Position numbers and translations under genes: made by a program. From the NCBI GenBank assembly GCA_018716295.1, contig DVKC01000027.1, positions 1 through 64,000 on the forward strand: a stretch of 64,000 nucleotides of DNA. The letters are read 5' to 3'. The stretch's first letter is position 1; every line of letters starts with the position of its first letter. The notes under the pieces were generated by a model that did not search any database, was not told the DNA's origin, and worked only from the letters and a program-made list of their open reading frames with translations. Of the stretch, positions 24,727 to 33,107 are shown one piece after another. This DNA comes from Candidatus Avimuribaculum pullicola (lineage in GTDB: Bacteria; Bacteroidota; Bacteroidia; Bacteroidales; Muribaculaceae).

Positions 24727-25767
24727 TTACTGGCGGTCGCCACGCAGCCAAGAGGGAATCACAGCAAGCCCCGCTATTAAATAGACATAATAACTCAACA
24801 CACGCCAAGCAAGTGCTACCACAAGTGCCATATATGCAGTTGACACCATATCGGCATAATAGGTACTGAACAACCATTCTCCTACTCCACTGCCTCCTGG
24901 CGTAGGACACACCAACAGTAGCAGCCATATAACACCTTGCCGTGCAAAAACGAGCCAACTATCACTACCTGGCACAAACGCAAGAAACAGGAAACACACC
25001 AGCACATAACGACAAGTCCACGACACTACAGTGGCTGCAAATGCCTCGACCCACCAACGAACAGGCTTCGACCGTGCCTCGACCGATGCTGCCTCCATAT
25101 TCACTGCCATGCGCATCACACGCCGCCTCCACCGCCTCAACAAAGGCAATGTGAACAACAACACAAGCAACCGCTTCAGACCTTGCGGCTTGGCTATTAT
25201 GCCAATAAAAAGCAGTGCCGTCCACGCTGCAATGAGGGCATATACGCCCCAAAACACCCACTTTAACCCTACTGAGAATCCTACATCCATCGTGCCAAAA
25301 AGACTCGTGAAACCAGTCAAAGCCACTATGAGCGGGCATGAAACTACAAAAAACAACTCATCAAGAAACAACGTTATAATCATTAACGCAGTACCTCGTC
25401 CCATGTTAATGCCCTCACGGTTCATGAATACCATGGCAAGGCTACTCCCACCAACAGCTGTCGGCGTAACCGCCGACGTGAACTCACACATCATGCACAC
25501 TTTGAATGATTGCCACCACGACAAGTCGCCATCGGTAAGACGGCGATATCGCCACATATACCCAACCTCGCGGCCCGCAACTGCCACCACGGCAAGCACA
25601 AGCCATAACGCCATAACAGGTGTAAAACTAATGGAATTCCAATCGAAATTGCCAAACTCGTCCCAAAACAGCCACACCACTACCCCGATGCCAATCAGTA
25701 CCGGGATTACCACATATAATAGACGTATCTTAACTTCCTTGTTTTCTTTTGTCATGCCATTGTGCAT
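24727..25767 (-). CDS. LPG-synthase-TM-like integral membrane protein
   Basis: 346 residues with about eight membrane segments. EFTSAVTPTAVGGSSLAMVFMNREG and the C-terminal LLVCPTPGGSGVGEWLFSTYY match the lysylphosphatidylglycerol synthase transmembrane (flippase-like, YbhN) family, with the duplicated P-x-x-x-G-G motif. No aminoacyl-transferase domain is fused. A role in lipid transport or glycolipid handling is inferred from the family. Starts at 25776 (GTG), 25767 and 25755 are possible. A complete promoter lies just upstream. Confidence 0.87.
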   Translation of the reverse strand: MHNGMTKENKEVKIRLLYVVIPVLIGIGVVVWLFWDEFGNFDWNSISFTPVMALWLVLAVVAVAGREVGYMWRYRRLTDGDLSWWQSFKVCMMCEFTSAVTPTAVGGSSLAMVFMNREGINMGRGTALMIITLFLDELFFVVSCPLIVALTGFTSLFGTMDVGFSVGLKWVFWGVYALIAAWTALLFIGIIAKPQGLKRLLVLLFTLPLLRRWRRRVMRMAVNMEAASVEARSKPVRWWVEAFAATVVSWTCRYVLVCFLFLAFVPGSDSWLVFARQGVIWLLLLVCPTPGGSGVGEWLFSTYYADMVSTAYMALVVALAWRVLSYYVYLIAGLAVIPSWLRGDRQ

Positions 25768-25792
25768 ATTGCTCACATATCAGCAATAATTG

Positions 25793-25823
25793 CAAATATA
25801 CCCAACATTCTGCACCCATGCAA
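25793..25823 (-). promoter_or_regulatory. Promoter of the LPG-synthase-TM-like gene
   Basis: On the minus strand: TTG (25823-25821), 20 nt, TATATTTG (25800-25793). The leader is only about 20 nt. Confidence 0.75.
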
Positions 25824-25991
25824 CACCCACAGCACACAGCACCCCCCTTACGCAACATGGCACGTACACAATTTCCCACAAAAGTAGGCAACCCATCAAT
25901 CACAACCTATCCGCAACAAACAATACCATGAAAAACTTGCAACAAAATACAAGCAAAACGTTTTTAACGTTTAAAAAATTTAGATAAATCC

Positions 25992-28121
25992 TTAAAGGGC
26001 AAGTCTGAAACCGAGGGTTGCACTCCTGAAACTTGGAGCAGCATTATTACGGCACGACACCCGGCAATACCTGTCATAGCCACTCCAGCAACCACCACGA
26101 CGCACACGATTCGACCCGCTTTTTGCTCCTTTAGGATTATTCTGCAAAGAACCATTGTAGTTACCAAACCAGTCTTGACACCATTCATAAACATTACCGC
26201 TCATGTCATAAATACCAAGCTCATTTGGCAACTTAGTTCCTACAGCATGTGTTTTGTCACCACTGTTATTACCATACCATGCAATATTGTCTATATTGCC
26301 TCCACTATACTTGTAACCACGAGAAGAATTACCACCGCGGGCGGCAAATTCCCATTCGGCTTCTGTCGGCAGACGGTATTGTTTTCCTGTCATCGCATTT
26401 AACTTCTTGAGAAATTCTTGCACATCATTCCAGCTTACATTCTCGACTGGCAGATTATCACCCTTAAAGCCACTCGGATTGCTTCCCATCACAGCTTTCC
26501 ACAATTTCTGTGTTACCTCATACTTACCGATATAGTATCCACCCAACGCCACACTATGTGCAGGTTTCTCGTCAGACCATGCATCACTTCCCTGTTCCGA
26601 TGTTCCTCCCATCGTAAATGTACCACCCGACACATACACCATTTTGATTTCAGATAATATGTCCTGCGAAGGCTGTGGTTCAGGTGCAGGAATAGGTTCA
26701 GGTTGCTGTGTAATTTCAGGTGCGGCTTGCTCAGGTTCGGGCTGCGGTTGTTGCGGCTCTTGTTGCTGCACAGGCTGTTGCACAATTTCAGGCACAACCT
26801 GCTCAGGTTCGGGCTGTGATTGTTGCTGCCGCACAGGTTGCTCCATTACTTCTGCTACAACTCGCTCGGGTTCAAGCTGTAGCTGCTGCTCTTGTTGCGG
26901 CACAGATTGATGCTCTTGCTCAACAAATGCAACAGTATCGGCTTGCACAACCACCTCAACCGAATCTTTGGGCACATCAATCAATTGTTGCCCACCGTTG
27001 CGTTGCAGAAATGTCATAACCACAAATGCTACTACGGCAACCACCACTCCGACACACCATAGCAACCACCTTCGCTGCGGCTTCGAATCATCTGTCGGTT
27101 CTTGTTGCACCAGCTCCGTATCAGGCTCAAATTGTGACAATGGTTCTGACGACATTTGTTGCCCCGAGTCAATAACTATCACATCAGGTTCAACATCTGC
27201 CACTTCAGTTTCCTCATCGCCGACAATCGAAGAGGCGTGAAGCATCTCCAAAAATTCCGCCACCGAATGCGGCCGATTTTTCTTAGCCGTCTGCATAGCA
27301 GCAGTGATAGCTTGGCACACTGGCTCGGGAATAAAATCGGGCAAAGGCGGTAGCCCGTCTTGCGACACCACTTCAAGCGCATCGGGTGGAGTTTCTCCTA
27401 TGAGCATCTTGTAAAGTGTTGCTCCAAGGGCATAAATGTCACTCTCGGGCGAAAACTGCCCCACACCGCCAACTTTATACTGCTCTGGCGGAGCATACCC
27501 AGGAGTGCGTCCAACCGGGGTTGTAGTAGTTGCCTCACCAGTGGCTATATCATACTGCTTTGCCACGCCGAAATCTATTAATACCACATTGTTTGAGGCA
27601 TTCTCCAACATTATATTGGCTGGCTTTATGTCAAGGTGGTTAATATTACGTGCATGCACATATTCAAGCGCATTACCCACATTGTCAATTATCTTGATTG
27701 CCTCGTCCACATCCAAACGGCCACGCTCATTGAGCATGTCGGCGAGCGAGCGACCCTCAATGTAATCCATAACATAATATGAGGTACCATTCTCGTCAAA
27801 CCAATCAGACACTCTCACAATCGACGGGTGCGACAATTTGCTGCCTATAAGTTTGGCCTCTTTCACAAACTTGCGGCGAAACTTTTCCACCAAATCACGG
27901 TTACCCACAGTGGGCACAGTCACATGTGATGTATTATCGTCACGTTCGCAAAACTGACTGAAAAAAAATTCTTTTATGGCTACACGTTTTCCCAAATTGG
28001 TCTGTTGGCACAGATAAGTGATGCCGAAACCACCTTGCCCCAACATTTTCTCAACAATATATTTGCCATTTTGCAACGTTGCACCCACAGCCAACGCCGC
28101 ATTTTTCCTAATACCATCCAT
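25992..28121 (-). CDS. Membrane Ser/Thr protein kinase fused to a SUMF1 (FGE-like) domain
   Basis: 709 residues in four parts. A Hanks-type kinase (about 20-295): Gly loop GQGGFG, Lys 50 in VAIK, HLDIKPAN (162-169, catalytic Asp 164), DFG (183-185) and GYAPPEQY. A single membrane segment (352-372). An extracytoplasmic Gln/Pro/Glu linker (about 400-490) with imperfect QPEPEQ-x2-PEI repeats. A complete SUMF1 domain (492-709; MVYVSGGTFTMGG, PVENVSWNDVQEFLKKL, RLPTEAEWEFAARGG, GNVYEWCQDWF, GFRLAL). It is a non-RD kinase, with Leu before the catalytic Asp. The external domain may sense a ligand or modify a protein. Substrates unknown. Confidence 0.93.
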   Translation of the reverse strand: MDGIRKNAALAVGATLQNGKYIVEKMLGQGGFGITYLCQQTNLGKRVAIKEFFFSQFCERDDNTSHVTVPTVGNRDLVEKFRRKFVKEAKLIGSKLSHPSIVRVSDWFDENGTSYYVMDYIEGRSLADMLNERGRLDVDEAIKIIDNVGNALEYVHARNINHLDIKPANIMLENASNNVVLIDFGVAKQYDIATGEATTTTPVGRTPGYAPPEQYKVGGVGQFSPESDIYALGATLYKMLIGETPPDALEVVSQDGLPPLPDFIPEPVCQAITAAMQTAKKNRPHSVAEFLEMLHASSIVGDEETEVADVEPDVIVIDSGQQMSSEPLSQFEPDTELVQQEPTDDSKPQRRWLLWCVGVVVAVVAFVVMTFLQRNGGQQLIDVPKDSVEVVVQADTVAFVEQEHQSVPQQEQQLQLEPERVVAEVMEQPVRQQQSQPEPEQVVPEIVQQPVQQQEPQQPQPEPEQAAPEITQQPEPIPAPEPQPSQDILSEIKMVYVSGGTFTMGGTSEQGSDAWSDEKPAHSVALGGYYIGKYEVTQKLWKAVMGSNPSGFKGDNLPVENVSWNDVQEFLKKLNAMTGKQYRLPTEAEWEFAARGGNSSRGYKYSGGNIDNIAWYGNNSGDKTHAVGTKLPNELGIYDMSGNVYEWCQDWFGNYNGSLQNNPKGAKSGSNRVRRGGCWSGYDRYCRVSCRNNAAPSFRSATLGFRLAL

Positions 28122-28167
28122 GCTGCTGAAATTAATTCATTAATATTTTTCACAGATCCTATTTAAG

Positions 28168-28252
28168 CCCAAAATGGTCATTAGACCGTAAACATACTTT
28201 GAAAAGGCTTCTTATGCCACATTTAACGGCACAATCTAATGACCATTTTGGG
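28168..28252. repeat. Short inverted-repeat element (possible MITE)
   Basis: Perfect 18-bp terminal arms: CCCAAAATGGTCATTAGA (28168-28185) and its complement (28235-28252). A second inner pair follows (CCGTAAA with TTTAACGG). The 85-bp unit forms one long hairpin in the gap between the kinase and sodB. The right arm (TCTAATGACCATTTTGGGTT) matches 18 of 20 bases at 53649-53668, at the edge of another palindromic element. Confidence 0.7.
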
Positions 28253-28287
28253 TTGATGCAATACACAGAAACTCAATCACCAACCTC

Positions 28288-28311
28288 CTTATGCATTTTT
28301 TAATGCATAAG
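28288..28311. terminator. Hairpin downstream of sodB
   Basis: Arms CTTATGCATT (28288-28297) and AATGCATAAG (28302-28311) with loop TTTT, a perfect 10-bp stem. There is no T-run after it on the minus strand, so it may be a 3'-protecting hairpin rather than a classic terminator. Confidence 0.45.
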
Positions 28312-28346
28312 CAGCAACATTGCAAATTGGGAATAATGACTGTTGT

Positions 28347-28928
28347 TTATAACCTGCCAGCCACAGTCTTCCAGTCGATAAGCGGCCACAAAGCTTTTAC
28401 ATGGTCGGCACGGCGGTTACGATAATCGATGTAATAGGCATGTTCCCACACGTCAATGCACAACAATGGCTTGCTACCGTTGCGCCATGGATTGCCGGCA
28501 TTGCTCTCCTTTGTAATTTGCAACTTTCCATCAACAGATAGCGACAACCAAGCCCACCCCGAGCCAAACAACCCGATTGCGGCATCTTCCATCTGCCGTT
28601 TCATCTCATCAAAGCTGCCGAAGTCACGGTTAATAAGTTCAGCAAAACGGCCAACGGGAGTGTTTCCCTGCCGTGGTGCAGCGAACTGCGTGAAATAAAG
28701 CGTATGGTTAAGCACCTGACCAGCATTGTTATAAATACCGCCATCGGGTGCCGACGCAACAATTTCTTCAACTTCGCACTGTTCATATTCAGTGCCTTTA
28801 ACAAGGTTAGCAAGGTTGGTCACATAAGTTTGCAAATGCTTGCCATAGTGGTATTCGATGGTTTCGGCACTAATTATCGGCTCCAACCCGTTTGCTGGAT
28901 ATGGAAGTTGCGGCATTTCATTTTTCAT
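28347..28928 (-). CDS. sodB: Superoxide dismutase, Fe/Mn type
   Basis: 193 residues. Disproportionates superoxide in the cytoplasm. Metal ligands are recognised as His 27 (EYHYGKH), His 75 (NHTLYF), Asp 159 and His 163 (DVWEHAYYIDYRN). GSGWAWLS is the usual family block. Metal preference (Fe, Mn or both, as in anaerobic Bacteroides enzymes) cannot be fixed by eye. ATG 28928 gives MKNEMPQLPYPANGLEP, the normal N-terminus; the open frame extends 21 codons further upstream but looks noncoding. TATCTTTG lies upstream at 28996-28989. Confidence 0.96.
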   Translation of the reverse strand: MKNEMPQLPYPANGLEPIISAETIEYHYGKHLQTYVTNLANLVKGTEYEQCEVEEIVASAPDGGIYNNAGQVLNHTLYFTQFAAPRQGNTPVGRFAELINRDFGSFDEMKRQMEDAAIGLFGSGWAWLSLSVDGKLQITKESNAGNPWRNGSKPLLCIDVWEHAYYIDYRNRRADHVKALWPLIDWKTVAGRL

Positions 28929-29048
28929 GATGGATATGTTTTGAGTGGTTATCGTCCTGAGTTTCTCGCTTTGGGAATCAGAACAATACAAAGATAATGT
29001 AAATTACGAGGAATTAAAAATATTTCCGTCTGTTTTACAACCAGTTTT

Positions 29049-30464
29049 TCACGAATTGGGCATCCGCTCCTTAAGGCGAGTCAATGAACATACAGCACCG
29101 CACAAGGTAAGGCAACCAGCAAGAAGCATCGCATCGTGTGGCGCAGTATCACCGAAGAGGTGAAACATCAATGCCACAAGTGCCGCCCCAGTGGTCTGCC
29201 CTGTAAGCCTCGCCGTGGCAAGCATTCCACCCGCACTACCGGCACGTTGCGGCGGTGCTGAACTGAGCAATAAATGGTTGTTTGGAGATTGAAACATACC
29301 GAACCCCGCACCACACAGCATCAGCCGCCACACGAGCCCGAAATGCCCCTCATCGGGCGACACAAACGACAGCGAAAAACACCCGATACTCATCACTACA
29401 AGCCCCACGCCACCAAGTATGCCAGGGTGAACCTTACTTATGAGCCACCCGGCAATCGGAGCGACAAAAACAATCACAAGTGGCCACGATGTCATTAGCA
29501 ACCCTGTGCCAACAGCATCATAACCAAACGTATTAACAAGCAGGAATGGCATAGCTACCATGCCAAGCATCTGTGCCGTAAACGACAATATGCTCGTTGC
29601 CACCGATGTACTGAAAATGGGTATCTTAAGCAAGTCGAACGGCAACATTGGATAACGCCGACCAAACTGCGAACGAACATATATGCATCCAACAACAACC
29701 ATGACCACCACGCCCCCAATTATATAGCGTGGCGGGACATCGTGGGAATAAGCTTCGACACAACCTATCAGCAAGCCGAATGTAGCCGCGTTGAGCACAG
29801 CATCGCGCCAATTGAACTTGCGACCTATTACGCGCACAGGATTATCGGGCAAATACTTGCGAGCCATGAAAAAAGTTACTATGCCTACAGGTATATTGAT
29901 AGCAAACAGCCACGGCCAAGGTGCAACAGCAAGTATGGCAGCCGACAACGATGGCCCAGCCACCGAAGCTATTGCCACTACAGTAGCATTCAGCCCGACA
30001 CCCTCGCCCAAACGATGCCGTGGGTAAATCAGTTTCACTATCGACGTGTTGACACTCATTATCATTGCCGCCCCAAGCCCTTGCACCACACGCGACAGCA
30101 CCAGCATTGGCAATGTGCCCGACAAAGCACAAAACAGCGAACCAAGCGTAAATGCCACTATCCCTTGCAAATATACCTGCTTGTACCCCCACAATTCACC
30201 AAGCGACGAGAATGGCAGCAACAGCATCATTATCACAAGCTGAAAAGCATTGACAACCCAAATAGAATCGGACGACGGCACATCGAGCTGGCTGGCAATA
30301 GCCGGCAATGCCACATTACAAATAGTACCGTCAATCACCGACAAAAACAAGCCGCAGAACGTGGCAGCCATGGCATAATAAATGCGCGGACGATGTAACC
30401 CGTTCCAATCAAGGTCGCCCACTACTTGCCCAACTTCATCATTGCCATTTATATGTTTAGTCAT
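29049..30464 (-). CDS. MFS drug/solute exporter, DHA2 (EmrB/QacA) type
   Basis: 471 residues with about 14 membrane segments. Typical blocks are FLSVIDGTICNVALPAIA (motif D1 in the first helix), LGELWGYKQVYLQG (motif A region) and RVVQGLGAAMIMSVN (motif B/C). A drug or metabolite:proton antiporter of the inner membrane is expected. No EmrA-type adaptor lies nearby. It is divergent from the ABC importer operon. A -7 TAATTTTG is visible at 30494-30487 on the minus strand. Confidence 0.9.
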   Translation of the reverse strand: MTKHINGNDEVGQVVGDLDWNGLHRPRIYYAMAATFCGLFLSVIDGTICNVALPAIASQLDVPSSDSIWVVNAFQLVIMMLLLPFSSLGELWGYKQVYLQGIVAFTLGSLFCALSGTLPMLVLSRVVQGLGAAMIMSVNTSIVKLIYPRHRLGEGVGLNATVVAIASVAGPSLSAAILAVAPWPWLFAINIPVGIVTFFMARKYLPDNPVRVIGRKFNWRDAVLNAATFGLLIGCVEAYSHDVPPRYIIGGVVVMVVVGCIYVRSQFGRRYPMLPFDLLKIPIFSTSVATSILSFTAQMLGMVAMPFLLVNTFGYDAVGTGLLMTSWPLVIVFVAPIAGWLISKVHPGILGGVGLVVMSIGCFSLSFVSPDEGHFGLVWRLMLCGAGFGMFQSPNNHLLLSSAPPQRAGSAGGMLATARLTGQTTGAALVALMFHLFGDTAPHDAMLLAGCLTLCGAVCSLTRLKERMPNS

Positions 30465-30656
30465 TTGTCATTTCCATAAAACTGCGCAAAATTACAAAAT
30501 CGATATATAAAATGGCGTTAAATTCCTTTGCCAGTTATCGATAAATAACATTTATGCGAACCGCTTCGGCACTTATTATGATGTAAAATACAAAAAAGAG
30601 AGTGCGTTTATTTAAAATGAACTATTTTTGTAAAAAGTAATATCCCACTACCATAC

Positions 30657-31766
30657 ATGATGAAATGCCACAACATTATAATTCTAATGATAATATGCTT
30701 GTTACTACCGAATTGCAAGCATAATAACAATACTGCCAGCAAAAGCGACAACATGGAATATGCCCAATGGCTCGATATCGAGCATTACGACAGTTACACC
30801 CAAGTGACAGTAAGAAATCCATGGAACGCAGGTTCGGCACTTCAAACTTATTGCCTCGTGCCACGTGGCAACGCAATACCCAGCAATGCCAATGGCACTA
30901 TAATAAAAGTGCCTGTTCAATCGGCACTCGTGTACTCATCGGTACATGGCGGCATTATTAAAGAACTCGGCGCATTGCAATCAATCACTGGCGTGTGTGA
31001 CGCACAATATTTCGACATGCCCGAAATCAAGCAATTGGTTGCAGATGGCCGAATTGTCGATGCCGGGAACTCTATGCAGCCCACTATCGAACGCATTGTG
31101 CAACTGCGTCCCGATGCTATAATCCTCTCGCCATTCCAAAACGGCGGTTACGGCGCACTGACAAGCCTCGGCACACCTATAATCGAATGCGCCGATTACA
31201 TGGAAAACACTCCACTTGGCCGTGCCGAGTGGATCAAATTATTCGGGGAGCTATACTGTTGCCGCGCCAAAGCCGACTCGATTTTTTCCAGTGTTGTCAA
31301 ACAATACACAACCGTGAAAGCCTTGACCGACAGCATATCCTGGCGGCCAAAAGTGATAAGCGAAACCGTTACAAGCGGTGTGTGGTTCATGCCTGGAGGC
31401 GACAGTTATATGGCTCACTTGTATATCGACGCAGGTGCCGACTACCCATGGAGCAGCGACACAAGCACCGGCTCGCTTTCGCTCAACTTCGAGCAAGTCT
31501 ATGCCACAGCGCATGATGCCGACATTTGGCTCATAAAATCATTGCACCCAATGTCTTATGATGAATTTGCAGCCCAATACCCACTCAATCCAAAATTCAA
31601 GGCATTCAAAGAACGACACATATACCAATGCCCTTCGCTCAACACGTCGCTATACCGCGATTTCCCGTTCCACCCCGAAGTGCTGCTGCGTGAATATGTG
31701 CGCATATTCCACCCCGACATTCTTGACGAACCCACACAATACTTCAAGCCAATGACTGATGAGTGA
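30657..31766 (+). CDS. ABC importer substrate-binding lipoprotein (BtuF/FhuD-like)
   Basis: 369 residues. Signal peptide with lipobox LPNC (Cys 20), so anchored to a membrane. A periplasmic-binding fold of the single-helix-linker class III type: VVYSSVHGG-like start (ALVYSSVHGGIIKELGAL), PTIERIVQLRPDAIILSPF in the first lobe and SETVTSGVWFMPGGDSYMAHLY in the second. It precedes FecCD-type permease and ATPase genes, so it delivers cobalamin, haem or a siderophore. No cobalamin riboswitch was recognised upstream. TATTTTTG at 30623-30630 is a plausible -7. Confidence 0.88.
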   Translation: MMKCHNIIILMIICLLLPNCKHNNNTASKSDNMEYAQWLDIEHYDSYTQVTVRNPWNAGSALQTYCLVPRGNAIPSNANGTIIKVPVQSALVYSSVHGGIIKELGALQSITGVCDAQYFDMPEIKQLVADGRIVDAGNSMQPTIERIVQLRPDAIILSPFQNGGYGALTSLGTPIIECADYMENTPLGRAEWIKLFGELYCCRAKADSIFSSVVKQYTTVKALTDSISWRPKVISETVTSGVWFMPGGDSYMAHLYIDAGADYPWSSDTSTGSLSLNFEQVYATAHDADIWLIKSLHPMSYDEFAAQYPLNPKFKAFKERHIYQCPSLNTSLYRDFPFHPEVLLREYVRIFHPDILDEPTQYFKPMTDE

Positions 31767-31788
31767 ATATGCCCAAATTTACACAAAT

Positions 31789-32046
31789 ATGGATACACAA
31801 AACGAAATTGTTATGTACCAATCAGATGAAGCTATAAAAATGGAGGTCGGCATGAAAAATGAATTGTCGAAAGATGCTGTTGTCAAGAATTACTTGACTA
31901 CTATAGTTGTCGCAAATTTTGCGACAACTACAGCCGATGGAAAAGTTTCCCACATCGGGGCTTCGTTGCAATACCTCGCCGATAAGTCGTTTGCATTTTC
32001 ACAGTTGAATATGCCGGCAGTGGCGATTGTCGGCTCACTCAAATGA
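31789..32046 (+). pseudogene. RhuM-like fragment inside the ABC importer operon
   Basis: 85 residues from ATG 31789 (ATG 31759, overlapping the previous stop, is also in frame). NEIVMYQSDEAIKMEV looks like the start of RhuM family virulence proteins, and VVANFATTTADGKV resembles their ANFATTAxDGK block. The roughly 40 residues normally between these, and the whole C-terminal domain (over 200 residues), are missing. It ends in an ATGA overlap with the permease gene. I read it as a decayed RhuM insertion; a small functional protein cannot be excluded. A 27-bp perfect palindrome lies within it. Confidence 0.5.
31904..31930. repeat. 27-bp perfect palindrome inside the RhuM-like frame
   Basis: Arms of 13 bp (TAGTTGTCGCAAA at 31904-31916 and its complement at 31918-31930) around a single T. 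The core CGCAAATTTTGCG is the same as in two operator-like palindromes upstream of the fic gene (50848-50866 and 50922-50940). Confidence 0.9.
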
Positions 32047-33107
32047 TGGATATGGGAAAGATTCAAATCTTGGGGCGCAATGTGCGCGGTGGCGTGGTGA
32101 TAGCGGCGCTGTGTGTGGCGGCAGTGGTGCTGGCAGCCGCAAACCTCACAATAGGTGCAGTTGACATTCCCCTGCACGAGGTGTGGAATATCATATCGGG
32201 GACGGGAAGCGACAACGATGTGTGGGAACTTATCATCACGCAGTCAAGATTACCTCTCGTGGCCACAGCGGCACTGTCGGGAGCAGCACTTGCCATCGCC
32301 GGCTTGCTGATGCAGACACTTTTCAACAATCCGCTCGCCGACCCGTCAATATTAGGCGTTTCATCGGGTTCGAGCTTAGGTGTTGCCGTGGTAATGCTCT
32401 TGCTCGGCGGTGAACTTGGCACGCTATTTGGCTCAACCATAGGTGGATACATCAGCATTCTCGCAGGAGCTATGGTCGGAGCAGCAGCCATACTTGCCAC
32501 TCTCATGCTTTTCTCCACTCTTGTGCGCAGCGGCACAATATTGCTAATCATAGGCATCATGATTAGCTTCCTTGCGTCAAGTTTCATTTCGCTGCTCAAT
32601 TTCTTCTCAACACAAGAGGGAGTACATTCATACGTAATCTGGGGACTCGGCAACTTTTCGGGCGTTACCAATAGCAGTCTGCCGTTGTTTGCCATAGTCA
32701 CATTGCTTGCAATCGGGTGGTCGATGCTGCTTTGCAAACCGCTCGACGCGCTGCTGCTCGGCAATCGATATGCCGAATCATTGGGTGTCAACCTACGGCA
32801 CACCCGCAACAGTTTATTGCTTATTGCCGGACTGCTAACAGCCACTGTGACTGCATTTTGTGGCCCGATAGGATTTATCGGACTGGTAGTGCCGCATATC
32901 GCCCGACTGCTGCTCAATTCGTCGAGCCACAGCATATTGCTGCCATGCACCATGCTTGCCGGCGCAGTCGTGGCATTGATGTGCCAGCTCGTGAGTGTAT
33001 TGCCAGCGTCGGGCATGATACCCATCAATGCCATAACGCCCATCGTGGGAGTGCCAATCATCATCCATATCATTCTCAACCGCAATAAGATAAAATATTT
33101 CAATTGA
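32043..33107 (+). CDS. FecCD/BtuC-type ABC permease
   Basis: 354 residues with about ten membrane segments. SRLPLVATAALSGAALAIAGLLMQTLFNNPLADPSILGVSSGS is the classic FecCD N-terminal block and GFIGLVVPHIARLL the late block that contacts the ATPase. It forms the homodimeric channel of a class II importer for cobalamin, haem or siderophore. Its start overlaps the RhuM-like frame stop (ATGA), and its stop shares one base with the ATPase ATG. Confidence 0.95.
   Translation: MMDMGKIQILGRNVRGGVVIAALCVAAVVLAAANLTIGAVDIPLHEVWNIISGTGSDNDVWELIITQSRLPLVATAALSGAALAIAGLLMQTLFNNPLADPSILGVSSGSSLGVAVVMLLLGGELGTLFGSTIGGYISILAGAMVGAAAILATLMLFSTLVRSGTILLIIGIMISFLASSFISLLNFFSTQEGVHSYVIWGLGNFSGVTNSSLPLFAIVTLLAIGWSMLLCKPLDALLLGNRYAESLGVNLRHTRNSLLLIAGLLTATVTAFCGPIGFIGLVVPHIARLLLNSSSHSILLPCTMLAGAVVALMCQLVSVLPASGMIPINAITPIVGVPIIIHIILNRNKIKYFN

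Noticed and set aside
30465..30656. Cobalamin riboswitch upstream of the BtuF-like gene
   Set aside because: The region is under 200 bp and AT-rich, and I could not find the B12-box or the expected helices.
31759..32046. Treating the 95-codon frame as an ordinary intact importer subunit
   Set aside because: It has no signal peptide or membrane segment and its only resemblance is to two separated blocks of RhuM; a relic is more likely.
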